64,000 bases of DNA from NCBI GenBank assembly GCA_018266915.1, contig JAFDZM010000045.1, forward strand, positions 1 to 64,000, written 5' to 3'. The translations under genes and the position numbers were made by a program. The notes beneath the pieces are model-generated. The model was not told where the DNA came from. It made no database searches and saw only the letters and a list, made by a program, of their open reading frames with translations. Origin of the DNA: Bacteroidota bacterium. GTDB taxonomy: Bacteria; Bacteroidota; Bacteroidia; Sphingobacteriales; Sphingobacteriaceae. Positions within the stretch are counted from its first letter, which is position 1. Each line of letters starts with the position of its first letter. Of the stretch, positions 35,083 through 42,946 are shown one piece after another.

Positions 35083-35595
35083 TTACTCGATTTCCTGCAC
35101 TTCTGGTTCCGATTTCTTCTCCCTCAACGAAAACAGCAAGCCAATCACCCCTGCAGTAACGCACATATCAGCCACATTAAAAATACCTGTGCGGAAATTA
35201 CTGATACCCACATTCATAAAGTCGGTTACGTGGCGGTCGAACATCAGGCGGTCGATGATATTGCCTAAACCGCCTGCTATAATGAGTGCAAACGAGAATA
35301 GCTTAAGCGAGTTATAGGTATTGATTTTAGTTAACACATATCCGGCAAGTACCAACAAACAAACCAACGGGATAACGCTCAGCAACCAAAAGCTAACTGG
35401 TTTTGAGAGTTGATCGCCCAGGCTTAAAGCAGCACCGGTGTTCTCAACATACTCAAGGCGGACCGTATTATGCAGATAAGAAATTGGCTCGTGAAACATC
35501 AGGTGTTCTTTTGCCAGGTTTTTGGTGATCCTGTCACACCCGATAAACAGTACAGAAGTAAGACAAAACAATACTACCTTAATCCAATTCTTCAT
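35083..35595 (-). CDS. lspA: Lipoprotein signal peptidase (signal peptidase II)
   Basis: 170 residues with four membrane segments. Both catalytic aspartates are recognisable: Asp in GGLGNIIDRLMFDRHVTDF, i.e. NIIDR (about 113) and VTDF (about 122), and the conserved VENTGAALSLG near residue 54 is present. It cleaves the signal peptide of diacylated prolipoproteins in the inner membrane, relevant to the many lipoproteins in this window. It follows the DUF4293 gene by 23 bases and is likely co-transcribed with it. TAAATCCTTTAATCGTG words lie in that gap. Confidence 0.95.
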   Translation of the reverse strand: MKNWIKVVLFCLTSVLFIGCDRITKNLAKEHLMFHEPISYLHNTVRLEYVENTGAALSLGDQLSKPVSFWLLSVIPLVCLLVLAGYVLTKINTYNSLKLFSFALIIAGGLGNIIDRLMFDRHVTDFMNVGISNFRTGIFNVADMCVTAGVIGLLFSLREKKSEPEVQEIE

Positions 35596-35618
35596 CCTAT
35601 AAATCCTTTAATCGTGTT

Positions 35619-36086
35619 TTATCTTAACCTGTCTGCCGATTTTACTAATTTTTCGTCGCGCTGTATGGCCTTTGCCGCCAGTAACGCTAAAACAATACTT
35701 ACTGAGCTTAATAACGCGCCAATTCCAAAATTATTGGTATTCAGAGCGACACCGCCTGTATATGATTTTACCGTCTCGGCCATCCAGAAGCTATAGCCGA
35801 ATATCACTACGATATAAGCATAACACCATAAAACTTGTTGCTTACGGTTTTTGTATAAAAATATTAGAACAAGCGGCAAAATAGCCACTACTGCTGTTGC
35901 TGCTATCAGGGCTATAAAACTTTCGGCATGCGCCTGCACACCGTTTACATCCTGGTAAATTCCGGTTACTTTGATAGTAGAAGGCACTCCGGCTACATAA
36001 ACATTATGTACCAAAGGAAACAGGAAAAGAGCGAAAATAACCAGGCTGGCTAGTAGCAGGTAAACGCTTTGTATACGTTGGATCAT
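35619..36086 (-). CDS. DUF4293-type membrane protein
   Basis: 155 residues with four hydrophobic segments. The MIQRIQSVYLLLASLVIFALFLFPL opening is the hallmark of DUF4293, a Bacteroidota-specific membrane family of unknown function. The C-terminal region (NTNNFGIGALLSSVSIVLALLAAKAIQRDEKLVKSADRLR in pieces) also fits. It is upstream of lspA in the same orientation. The start codon touches the left arm of the TTGTAGTGG word hairpin, so that repeat forms its 5' leader or promoter region. Confidence 0.85.
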   Translation of the reverse strand: MIQRIQSVYLLLASLVIFALFLFPLVHNVYVAGVPSTIKVTGIYQDVNGVQAHAESFIALIAATAVVAILPLVLIFLYKNRKQQVLWCYAYIVVIFGYSFWMAETVKSYTGGVALNTNNFGIGALLSSVSIVLALLAAKAIQRDEKLVKSADRLR

Positions 36087-36089
36087 GTT

Positions 36090-36212
36090 TTAGTTGTATT
36101 TGTTGTAGTGGTTGTATTAGTTATAGTGGTTGGTTGTGGTTGCTGTAAAGAGAAATATTTTCATTATTTCAACTTCTTCAACCAATACAACATTTACAAC
36201 CAATTCAACCCT
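36090..36212. repeat. TTGTAGTGG/ACAACCAAT-word hairpin in a divergent spacer
   Basis: The left arm 36090-36146 (TTAGTTGTAT, TTGTTGTAGTGG, TTGTATTAGT, TATAGTGGT, TGGTTGTGGT) and right arm 36167-36212 (TTTCAACTTC, TTCAACCAATACAACAT, TTACAACCAATTCAACC) are complementary. It lies between the divergent DUF4293 and truA genes and uses the same words as 10551-10782 and 40808-40850. Confidence 0.75.
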
Positions 36213-36316
36213 CGTTCAACGCAAAGATAAAATTGTTTGAACCAAAATCCTGAAATAGGGTTAAAAACATGACTTTCAAATCGTAATTCTTAATTCTCAA
36301 ATCGTAAATCAAAATT

Positions 36317-36324
36317 TAACTTTG
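36317..36324 (+). promoter_or_regulatory. TAACTTTG -7 box of truA
   Basis: The box matches TAnnTTTG and ends only five bases before the GTG start at 36329. Transcription would begin at or near the start codon, so the mRNA may be leaderless. Confidence 0.55.
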
Positions 36325-36328
36325 CCAC

Positions 36329-37087
36329 GTGTCCGAAAAACAACGCTATTTTATTCAGCTCGCTTACGATGGTACCGATTTTCACGGCTGGCAAATACAG
36401 CCCAATGCTACCACGGTTCAGGAATTGCTGAACGACGCCCTGACCATCGTTTTGCGTGAACCTATTGAAACGACAGGTTGCGGGCGCACGGATACAGGGG
36501 TGCATGCGCGGGATTTTTTTGCGCATTTCGATAGCCAGTCATTAGTCAATGGTCATCAGTCATTGGTAAAAGTTGTTGAGAGTGTAAATGCTATATTACC
36601 TTCTACAATCGCAGTAAAACGCATTATTCAGGTTGCTGCTGAGGCACACGCACGATTTGATGCTACGTCGCGTTCGTATGAGTATCATGTGCATTTTAAT
36701 AAGGACCCGTTTAAGATCAAGCATTCGTGGCAATTACGCGACAAACCGGATATTGCATTGATGAATGCTGCTGCACGGATCATTATTGAGTACACCGATT
36801 TTAGCTGTTTCAGTAAATCGAACACACAAACGTATACCAACAATTGTAAAATAACACGGGCCGAATGGGTTTATGGCGGGCATTGCCTGGTATTCCATAT
36901 CACTGCCGACCGCTTTTTACGTAACATGGTACGGGCCATTGTGGGAACTTTAATGCAAGTGGGCCGTAAAGAGATTCAGCCGGAAGATGTGCGGGCGATC
37001 ATAGAAAGCAAAAACCGAAGCAATGCAGGAACATCAGTACCGGCTTGCGGGTTATATTTAACGGAGATAAAATATCCATATTTGTAA
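36329..37087 (+). CDS. truA: tRNA pseudouridine(38-40) synthase
   Basis: 252 residues. The start is GTG (36329): the sequence immediately begins the conserved RYFIQLAYDGTDFHGWQIQPN. The catalytic Asp is in GCGRTDTGVHARDFFAHFD (about residue 52). It converts U38-U40 of tRNA anticodon arms to pseudouridine. Codons 70-80 (SQSLVNGHQSLV, nucleotides 36536-36567) are made of AGTCATT-like words matching the style of the intergenic repeats, so a word repeat may have entered the reading frame in a variable loop. The enzyme otherwise looks intact. Confidence 0.95.
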   Translation: MSEKQRYFIQLAYDGTDFHGWQIQPNATTVQELLNDALTIVLREPIETTGCGRTDTGVHARDFFAHFDSQSLVNGHQSLVKVVESVNAILPSTIAVKRIIQVAAEAHARFDATSRSYEYHVHFNKDPFKIKHSWQLRDKPDIALMNAAARIIIEYTDFSCFSKSNTQTYTNNCKITRAEWVYGGHCLVFHITADRFLRNMVRAIVGTLMQVGRKEIQPEDVRAIIESKNRSNAGTSVPACGLYLTEIKYPYL

Positions 37088-37107
37088 TATTGGCACGTTG
37101 TCTTAAT

Positions 37108-37140
37108 CAAATCACTAATTCACTAATTCAGTCATTCACT
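37108..37140. repeat. CACTAATT-word run
   Basis: AATCACTAATTCACTAATTC is followed by AGTCATTCACTAA immediately before the ABC-exporter start codon. The same run recurs at 40467-40496 before the DUF3098 gene. Confidence 0.6.
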
Positions 37141-37142
37141 AA

Positions 37143-38945
37143 ATGTCTAACGTAACCGGGAAAGCGCTTGATTGGAACCTGCTGGGGCGGGTGATGAAGT
37201 ATGTAAAACCATACAGATCTACATTCGTCATTGCTGCTTTTCTGACCATCTTTTTAGCAGGGAGTGCCTTGGTACAGCCTATCCTGATGCAGCTGACGCT
37301 GGATAAATACATCCTTGCCAACAACTACAACGGACTGGTATTGATGGTGGTGCTGATGATAGCGCAATTGGCTATACAAACGGCCGTACAATATTATCAA
37401 ACCTATTCTACCAATGCCTTAGGCCAATCGGTAATTCGTGATTTGCGCAAAGATGTGTTTAACCATATCATGAGTCTGCGGTTAAAATATTTTGATCGTA
37501 CGCCGATAGGTATGCTAATCACCCGTACGGTATCTGACCTGGAAACAATTGCTGATATTTTCTCTGAAGGACTGATATCCATAGTCGGCGACTTGCTGCT
37601 GGTAATAGCCATTATCATTTTAATGATGCTACGTGACTGGAAACTGGCCCTCATCACTTTGATACCAATGCCATTCCTGCTGTTATCTACCTATATTTTT
37701 AAAGAAGCCATCAAGTCATCCTTCCAGGAAGTACGTACACAGGTGGCGCAATTGAACACCTTTTTGGCCGAGCACATTTCGGGCATCAGCATTATACAAT
37801 ACTTCTCGCGCGAGGACCAGGAGATGCGCAAGTTCAAGTCAGTTAATATGAAATACCGCGATGCCAACATCCGCTCCAACTGGTATTATTCAATTTTCTT
37901 CCCTGTTGTCGAAATACTTTTTGCCTGCAGTATGGCTCTGCTGGTTTGGTATGGCTGTAAAAGGATCCTGACCGACCAGCAATTTGCGGCTTTAGGCACA
38001 GGTAATCACCCGGTTACTCCCGGCATGATACTGGAGTTTATTGTATTGCTCAACCTTTTATTCCGCCCAATACGGCAGTTAGCCGATAAATTCAACACCC
38101 TGCAAATGGGCATGGTGGGTGCTGACCGTATTTTTAAAGTTTTAGACACCGACGAAGTAGCCGTCAACACCGGCATATTAAAACCAGCACGTCTGCGTGG
38201 TGAGATCGATTTTGAAAATATTTGGTTTGCCTATAATGATGAAAACTGGGTATTGAAGAATATCAACTTCCACGTTAACCCCGGTGAAACATTGGCTTTG
38301 GTTGGAGCTACAGGAGCAGGTAAGTCGTCCACCATTAATATACTGAACAGATTTTATGAAATCGGTCAGGGCGCGGCTAAGGTGGATGGCATCGATATAC
38401 GGGAATATGATGTAGCTTATTTACGTTCTAAGATTGCTACAGTTATACAGGACGTGTTCCTGTTTTCGGATACCATTGCCAATAACATCAGTCTGAACAA
38501 TCCCACCATTACCCGCGAACAAATTATCGCGGCAGCAAAGGATGTAGGCGCGCATGATTTTATTGAACGTTTGCCCGGTGGATACGATTACAATGTAATG
38601 GAGCGTGGCTCTACCCTATCATCCGGACAAGCGCAGCTGATCTCTTTTATCCGTGCTTTGGTGTATGATCCGGCTATCTTGGTGTTGGATGAAGCCACCT
38701 CATCCGTTGATACTGAAACGGAACTATTGATACAGAATGCTATAAATAAGCTCATGCAGGGCCGCACAGCAATCGTCATAGCACACCGCTTATCAACGAT
38801 CCAAAATGCCGATAAAATCATCGTGCTGGATCATGGCGAAATCAAAGAAATGGGAACGCACCAGGAGTTGCTTAAAATTGAACACGGCTATTATCGCAAG
38901 CTGTACGATCTGCAATTTAATTCAGCTGGGATTGTGAAGTCATAA
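37143..38945 (+). CDS. ABC-type multidrug/lipid exporter, fused permease and ATPase
   Basis: 600 residues, a half-transporter. The N-terminal membrane domain (about 1-320, six segments) and C-terminal ATPase are clear: Walker A GATGAGKSS (about 393), Q-loop VIQDVFLFSD, signature LSSGQAQLISF (about 500), Walker B ILVLDEATSSVD (about 525) and H-loop IVIAHRLS. The signature LSSGQ is one of the accepted variants of LSGGQ. It resembles MdlA/MdlB-like exporters; the substrate is unknown. It probably works as a homodimer in the inner membrane. Codirectional with truA, 55 bases downstream. Confidence 0.94.
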   Translation: MSNVTGKALDWNLLGRVMKYVKPYRSTFVIAAFLTIFLAGSALVQPILMQLTLDKYILANNYNGLVLMVVLMIAQLAIQTAVQYYQTYSTNALGQSVIRDLRKDVFNHIMSLRLKYFDRTPIGMLITRTVSDLETIADIFSEGLISIVGDLLLVIAIIILMMLRDWKLALITLIPMPFLLLSTYIFKEAIKSSFQEVRTQVAQLNTFLAEHISGISIIQYFSREDQEMRKFKSVNMKYRDANIRSNWYYSIFFPVVEILFACSMALLVWYGCKRILTDQQFAALGTGNHPVTPGMILEFIVLLNLLFRPIRQLADKFNTLQMGMVGADRIFKVLDTDEVAVNTGILKPARLRGEIDFENIWFAYNDENWVLKNINFHVNPGETLALVGATGAGKSSTINILNRFYEIGQGAAKVDGIDIREYDVAYLRSKIATVIQDVFLFSDTIANNISLNNPTITREQIIAAAKDVGAHDFIERLPGGYDYNVMERGSTLSSGQAQLISFIRALVYDPAILVLDEATSSVDTETELLIQNAINKLMQGRTAIVIAHRLSTIQNADKIIVLDHGEIKEMGTHQELLKIEHGYYRKLYDLQFNSAGIVKS

Positions 38946-39028
38946 GTCGGAAATCTTGAGTCAAAGGTCTAAAGTCAATAAATCAACAATCTTGACTTAA
39001 GACTTTCGACTCCGTACTTAAGACTCAA
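38944..39028. repeat. AAGTCTTGAGTC-word hairpin
   Basis: The left arm 38944-38978 (AAGTCGGAAATCTTGAGTC, AAAGGTCTAAAGTC) and right arm 38990-39028 (CTTGACTTAAGACTTTCGAC, TCCGTACTTAAGACTC) are complementary. It lies between the convergent exporter gene and the small gene at 39031. Confidence 0.7.
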
Positions 39029-39030
39029 AC

Positions 39031-39264
39031 CTACGGCTGTACCTTACCCTTCTCCATTCCCTTTTCTTTAGGCGGATTTTTTATAGGACTTACCGGCTGT
39101 TCTTCTTTCTCATGCTTTTTGGCGATCTCACCGCTATGAGGTTTATCGGCATGATAATGCGTATCACTTTGATGCCTTACGGCTTTATTCCCCTCGTCAT
39201 GCGGACGATGAGTTGGGGTATCAGACGGCGATGGTTTATTAGTGGAGTTTGCAGGCTTTGTCAT
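39031..39264 (-). CDS. Small hydrophilic protein, hypothetical
   Basis: 77 residues, no hydrophobic segment, rich in Pro, Lys, His, Asp and Glu (TPTHRPHDEGNKAVRHQSDTHYHADKPHSGE in pieces, then EKEEQPVSPIKNPPKEKGMEKGKVQ). The composition suggests an intrinsically disordered protein, similar in style to short stress-related proteins that Sphingobacteriaceae encode in number. An ATG start is present, but no strong ribosome-binding site or promoter, so it might be non-coding. No function is assigned. Confidence 0.5.
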   Translation of the reverse strand: MTKPANSTNKPSPSDTPTHRPHDEGNKAVRHQSDTHYHADKPHSGEIAKKHEKEEQPVSPIKNPPKEKGMEKGKVQP

Positions 39265-39335
39265 GGGTAGCTATTTTCAGGAATAACAAAATCCTGTTCT
39301 CTTTTGTTGACAGCAAATTCTCGTCAAGTCAAAAT

Positions 39336-39362
39336 CCATCAAATCCTTAAATCGTGTTTTTG
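39336..39362. repeat. AAATCC/AAATCGTG words
   Basis: AAAATCCATCAAATCC and TTAAATCGTGTTTTT match the AATCCTTTAATCGTG words at 13990 and 35597. Confidence 0.5.
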
Positions 39363-39463
39363 TTAAAATGTGTTAAAGACAACCTCTTACAAATAATAAT
39401 CGCAGATAAAGTTTTACCTTTAAGTGCAGGATTGTTATTTTCGCGACATTGAGATCTGTCTCA

Positions 39464-39494
39464 TATCTCAAATCTAACATCTCATATCTAAGTA
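39464..39494. repeat. ATCTCAAATCT words before ftsX
   Basis: TCTCATATCTCAAATC, TAACATCTCATATCT is the same word class as 27394-27430. It lies directly upstream of the ftsX ATG. An in-frame extension of ftsX would translate these words, which argues for the start at 39497. Confidence 0.65.
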
Positions 39495-39496
39495 AT

Positions 39497-40375
39497 ATGG
39501 AAGAATTTGAAGCAAGCGACTCAGCAAGAAAAACGAAAACCATTTACATTTCAACTGTTTTCGGTATCGCTATGGTATTGCTGATGATCGGCCTGCTGGG
39601 CCTTTTACTGGTTGACGCCAACAACCTTTCGCGCTATGTAAAGGAAAATATTGTGCTGAATATTTATGTAGACGAAAGCGCCCACGAAACTGATGTGCTG
39701 CAATTACAAAAACAGCTGGATGCCAACCCAATGGTGAAGCAGACGCAATACGTAAACAAAGAGCTTGCTGCCCGCAACCTGCAGAAAGACCTGGGCGAAG
39801 ATTTTGTAAAATTCTTGGGCTATAACCCACTTTCAGGTTCTTTGGATGTGTATCTGAAGGCACAATACGCCAACAATACAGACATTGAAAAATTTAAAAC
39901 CGAATTGATGAAAAACCCGGTCATCAAGGAAGTAAAATACCAACAATCGCTTGTCGACCAGATGAACCAGAACCTGACTTCCATCAGCCTGATCATTTTG
40001 GGTTTTGCGGCGATATTCGTGTTGCTGTCAGTCGCACTGATTAATAATACTATCCGCCTGGCAATTTACTCTCAGCGTTTCCTGATCAAGTCGATGCAGT
40101 TGGTAGGCGCTACCAAGAATTTCATTCGCCGTCCGTTTATTCTGTATGGAATCTGGCATGGCATATTAGGTGCATTAATAGCGATTATAATTCTGATGGG
40201 CGCTCTTTATTTAGCCGAGAAACAAATCCCAGACCTGATTATCTTACAAAACTACACCGAGTTTGGTATCGTGTTCGCTATAGTAGTAGGTTTAGGTATT
40301 TTTATTTCAGGGTTCAGCACCTTCCTGGCGGTAAATAAATATTTGCGTTTAAAAATCTACAACTTATACAGATAA
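39497..40375 (+). CDS. ftsX: Cell-division protein FtsX
   Basis: 292 residues from the ATG at 39497. One N-terminal membrane segment (about 17-38), an extracytoplasmic domain (about 45-160: IVLNIYVDESAHETDVLQLQ, NPMVKQTQYVNKELAARNL) and three C-terminal segments in a FtsX/MacB-like domain (about 168-290) are visible. FtsX is the permease of the FtsEX complex, which activates peptidoglycan hydrolases at the septum. FtsE is not in the window. It heads the conserved Bacteroidota cluster ftsX-DUF3098-uppP-truB-ribF; an AAAGC-word hairpin separates it from the DUF3098 gene. Confidence 0.93.
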   Translation: MEEFEASDSARKTKTIYISTVFGIAMVLLMIGLLGLLLVDANNLSRYVKENIVLNIYVDESAHETDVLQLQKQLDANPMVKQTQYVNKELAARNLQKDLGEDFVKFLGYNPLSGSLDVYLKAQYANNTDIEKFKTELMKNPVIKEVKYQQSLVDQMNQNLTSISLIILGFAAIFVLLSVALINNTIRLAIYSQRFLIKSMQLVGATKNFIRRPFILYGIWHGILGALIAIIILMGALYLAEKQIPDLIILQNYTEFGIVFAIVVGLGIFISGFSTFLAVNKYLRLKIYNLYR

Positions 40376-40464
40376 GCTGAAAGCAGAAAGCACAAAGCTT
40401 AAAGCTTTTATTTAATAACAAACAAAAAACGGCTTTTAGCTTTATGCTTTAAGCCTTAAGCTAG
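40375..40464. repeat. AAAGC-word hairpin
   Basis: The left arm 40375-40410 (AGCTGAAAGCAGAAAGC, ACAAAGCTTAAAGCTTTTA) and right arm 40432-40464 (GGCTTTTAGCTTTATGC, TTTAAGCCTTAAGCTAG) are complementary. It has the same words as 17557-17637 and 56163-56243. Confidence 0.75.
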
Positions 40465-40498
40465 AAATCACTAATTCAGTCATTCACTCATTAAATAT

Positions 40499-40765
40499 AT
40501 GGCACAAGTTCAAGCAAAGCCAACCAGCCCCATCAAAACATCATCAAAGGAAACAGGGCATGTTCCGGTAAAATTCGTTTTTGATAAAAGCAATTACCGC
40601 TGGTTCATTATCGCTATTGCGGTAGTTATTTTGGGTTTCATCCTGATGTCGGGCACAACGGATATCTACAGCACCACTAAAATTGTTGTAGCGCCGGTAG
40701 TAGTATTGGCTGGTTTTGCTATAGGTTTTTATGCTATATTGAAAAAGCCATCGGCAAACGCCTAA
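40499..40765 (+). CDS. DUF3098-type membrane protein
   Basis: 88 residues. A polar N-terminus (about 1-32) is followed by FVFDKSNYRWFIIAIAVVILGFILMSG and APVVVLAGFAIGFYAILKKP (each shown in pieces), two membrane segments. The FDKSNYRW ... GFILMSGGTTD-like turn is the DUF3098 signature, here LMSGTTDIYS. This small Bacteroidota family sits between ftsX and uppP in many genomes, which suggests a link to envelope or division functions, but its role is not known. Preceded by CACTAATT words. Confidence 0.88.
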   Translation: MAQVQAKPTSPIKTSSKETGHVPVKFVFDKSNYRWFIIAIAVVILGFILMSGTTDIYSTTKIVVAPVVVLAGFAIGFYAILKKPSANA

Positions 40766-40771
40766 TTGTTT

Positions 40772-40850
40772 GTGAGTAGTTAAGTGGAGAATGGTTAAGT
40801 AGTTATCACAACTACAACTAATACAACCACTACAACCAATCAACCAACTC
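40772..40850. repeat. Word hairpin before uppP
   Basis: The left part 40772-40802 (GAGTAGTTAAGTGG, AGAATGGTTAAGTAGTTA) pairs loosely with the right part 40808-40850 (ACTACAACTAATACAACC, ACTACAACCAATCAACC). The right part ends three bases before the uppP ATG. Confidence 0.6.
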
Positions 40851-40853
40851 TCT

Positions 40854-41657
40854 ATGAATATCATCCACGTAATCGTCCTCGCCATTATCGAAGGACTGAC
40901 CGAATTTTTGCCTGTGTCCTCTACCGGGCACATGGTAGTAGCCAGCTCGTTAATGGGCATTAATAAAGACGAGTTTGTAAAGCTTTTTGAAGTGGTTATC
41001 CAGTTAGGCGCTATCCTGGCTGTGGTGATCCTGTATTTTAAACGTTTTGTACGCTCGGTTGATTTCTATATCAAATTGGTTATAGGCGTTATACCCGCCG
41101 TGATATTAGGTCTGCTGCTAAAAAAGCACATTGATAAATGGCTGGAGAACCCGCTAATCGTAGCTGTCTCGTTTGTAGTAGGTGGCATTATATTATTATT
41201 TGTCGATGATTGGTTCAATAAGCCGCAAATCAACGAAGAAAAAAAGATCAGTCACCTTACTGCATTGAAGATCGGCTTCTTTCAATGCCTTGCCATGATT
41301 CCCGGTGTTTCGCGCTCTGCTGCTTCTATAGTAGGTGGTATGTCGCAAAAACTGAGCCGTACTGCAGCAGCTGAATTTTCATTCTTCCTGGCGGTACCTA
41401 CCATGTTCGGCGCAACAATAAAAGACCTCTGGGATTTTAAAAAGAAAGGCCTTTTCGATACTCCAGATTTTCACCAGGATATTAAGTTCTTATTGATTGG
41501 CAGTGCAATCGCCTTCATCGTAGCCATGCTGGCCATTAAAACATTCATTACCTTTCTAGAAAAACGTGGCTTTAAGGTGTTTGGCTGGTATCGCATACTC
41601 GCAGGCATTGTGATCATTATCCTATATTTTACGGGGAATGCGTTGCACAATGCATGA
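40854..41657 (+). CDS. uppP: Undecaprenyl-diphosphatase
   Basis: 267 residues, polytopic. The two active-site regions are clear: [17 protein letters not shown] (about 13-29) and [13 protein letters not shown] (about 158-170, with the conserved Arg). It dephosphorylates undecaprenyl diphosphate to recycle the lipid carrier for peptidoglycan and other polymers, with the active site facing the periplasm. It follows DUF3098 and is followed by an inserted GxxExxY cassette before truB, an interruption of the usual compact order. Confidence 0.95.
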   Translation: MNIIHVIVLAIIEGLTEFLPVSSTGHMVVASSLMGINKDEFVKLFEVVIQLGAILAVVILYFKRFVRSVDFYIKLVIGVIPAVILGLLLKKHIDKWLENPLIVAVSFVVGGIILLFVDDWFNKPQINEEKKISHLTALKIGFFQCLAMIPGVSRSAASIVGGMSQKLSRTAAAEFSFFLAVPTMFGATIKDLWDFKKKGLFDTPDFHQDIKFLLIGSAIAFIVAMLAIKTFITFLEKRGFKVFGWYRILAGIVIIILYFTGNALHNA

Positions 41658-41684
41658 TTACACCGATTGGATTGTGATTACACC
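41656..41684. repeat. 29-bp inverted repeat, left arm of the GxxExxY cassette
   Basis: GATTACACCGATTGG followed by ATTGTGATTACACC is exactly complementary to 42080-42108. It starts inside the uppP stop codon region. Confidence 0.88.
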
Positions 41685-41712
41685 GATTTTGTAAGGTGTT
41701 ATAATTGTAACA

Positions 41713-42086
41713 ATGGAGAATTACGAACGTGATCCCCTCACTGAAAAAATAATCGGCTGTTGTTTTGAAGTACATCGCTCGTTAGGGCCCGGGTTCATTG
41801 AGAAGATTTATGCCAAGGCTTTACGGCATCAGTTAAAAAATCAAGGTATTCAATTTGAGGCCGAAAAAGAATTTAATGTATTTTTTGATGAGCAATTGGT
41901 TGGAAAATTCAGATGTGACCTGTTTATTGAGAATATGGTTATTGTAGAACTTAAATCTGTGACCGGAATTATTCCTAAGCTTTTCCATAATCAGTTAATA
42001 TCTTATTAAAGGCAAGTAAATTAAAAACTGGATTATTAATTAATTTCGTGAATATCAGTTGCGAAGTGAAACGTATATTGGTGTAA
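41713..42086 (+). pseudogene. GxxExxY-family protein gene with a frameshift
   Basis: The first frame runs 98 codons to a stop at 42009 and contains the name-giving GPGFIEKIY (Gly-x-x-Glu-x-x-Tyr) and a PDDEXK_3-like core (FRCDLFIENMVIVELKSV). After QLISY the family's C-terminal strand-helix is found one base back: LLKASKLKTGLLINFVNIS and EVKRILV, ending at a TAA at 42084-42086. Joined, the product would be about 124 residues, the usual size. So a base was lost around 42005-42010, or there is a slippage at TATTAAAG. Function of the family is not established. The end coincides with the right 29-bp inverted arm. Confidence 0.82.
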
Positions 42087-42132
42087 TCACAATCCAATCG
42101 GTGTAATCCTCCTTAAAATCAGTGTAATCTTT
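42080..42132. repeat. 29-bp inverted repeat, right arm, plus extra GTGTAATC words
   Basis: Positions 42080-42108 are the exact complement of 41656-41684. The continuation CCTTAAAATCAGTGTAATC adds one more word. A related block lies at 42896-42935. Confidence 0.85.
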
Positions 42133-42135
42133 TTC

Positions 42136-42143
42136 TACCTTTG
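42136..42143 (+). promoter_or_regulatory. TACCTTTG -7 box of truB
   Basis: A TAnnTTTG match lies 15 bases before the probable TTG start. It lies just outside the right arm of the cassette, so truB has its own promoter after the insertion. Confidence 0.55.
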
Positions 42144-42157
42144 CGCAAAATTTACAC

Positions 42158-42868
42158 TTGAAACGGAATTTCACCAACATAGGAGAATTTGCAGAGGGGC
42201 AGCTATTATTAGTAAACAAACCCTACAAATGGACCAGCTTTGATGTAGTGGGTAAACTACGCAATGCTTTTAAACCGCTTAAGCTAAAGGTTGGCCATGC
42301 TGGTACTCTTGATCCGCTGGCTACTGGTTTGCTCATTATTTGTACCGGGAAGATGACCAAGCAGATCGATAATTTCCAGGCTGAAGAAAAGGAATATACC
42401 GGCACCATGGTATTGGGCTCGGTTACGCCAACTTACGATCTGGAAAGCGAACCCGAAAAATTATTCAGCACCGATCATATCACCCCAGAGCAGATACAAG
42501 CCGCTTGTCAGCAATTTATTGGCGACATCCAACAATACCCTCCTGCTCATTCAGCTGTAAAAGTGGATGGCGAACGTTTGTATGAAAAAGCCCGCCGCGG
42601 CGAGGAAGTGGAGCTGCGCCTACGTAACGTAACAATCACAGAATTTGAAATAACCCGGATTGAATTACCGGAGGTCGATTTTCGCGTGGTATGCAGTAAA
42701 GGTACCTACATCCGTTCGCTGGTGAATGATTTTGGTAAGGCTTTAAATAACGGAGCATACTTATCGCGATTGAGACGTACACGCAGCGGCAGTTTTGTAA
42801 TAGGCGATGCCTGGGAAGTGATGGAGTTGGTGAATACCATAAGAGAATTGAAAGCTACGGTTGAGTAA
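42158..42868 (+). CDS. truB: tRNA pseudouridine(55) synthase
   Basis: 236 residues. TTG at 42158 is taken as start since no ATG occurs before the conserved GQLLLVNKPYKWTSFDVV. The catalytic Asp is in GHAGTLDPLATG (about residue 48). The C-terminal part includes YPPAHSAVKVDGERLYEKAR and SKGTYIRSLVNDFG. It makes pseudouridine 55 in the T-arm of tRNA. Next in the conserved cluster after uppP and before ribF; the GxxExxY cassette lies immediately upstream. Confidence 0.95.
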   Translation: MKRNFTNIGEFAEGQLLLVNKPYKWTSFDVVGKLRNAFKPLKLKVGHAGTLDPLATGLLIICTGKMTKQIDNFQAEEKEYTGTMVLGSVTPTYDLESEPEKLFSTDHITPEQIQAACQQFIGDIQQYPPAHSAVKVDGERLYEKARRGEEVELRLRNVTITEFEITRIELPEVDFRVVCSKGTYIRSLVNDFGKALNNGAYLSRLRRTRSGSFVIGDAWEVMELVNTIRELKATVE

Positions 42869-42895
42869 ACTTTGCTTAATGAGGCAACCTTTAAT

Positions 42896-42940
42896 TCTAA
42901 TCGGTGTAATTATAAAAGAATCTGTGTAATCAAATAATCG
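42896..42940. repeat. GGTGTAAT/CTGTGTAATC words between truB and ribF
   Basis: CTAATCGGTGTAATTATAAA, AGAATCTGTGTAATC and AAATAATCGTGTC follow one another, in the style of the cassette arms at 41656 and 42080. The run ends at the ribF start. Confidence 0.65.
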
Positions 42941-42946
42941 TGTCTA

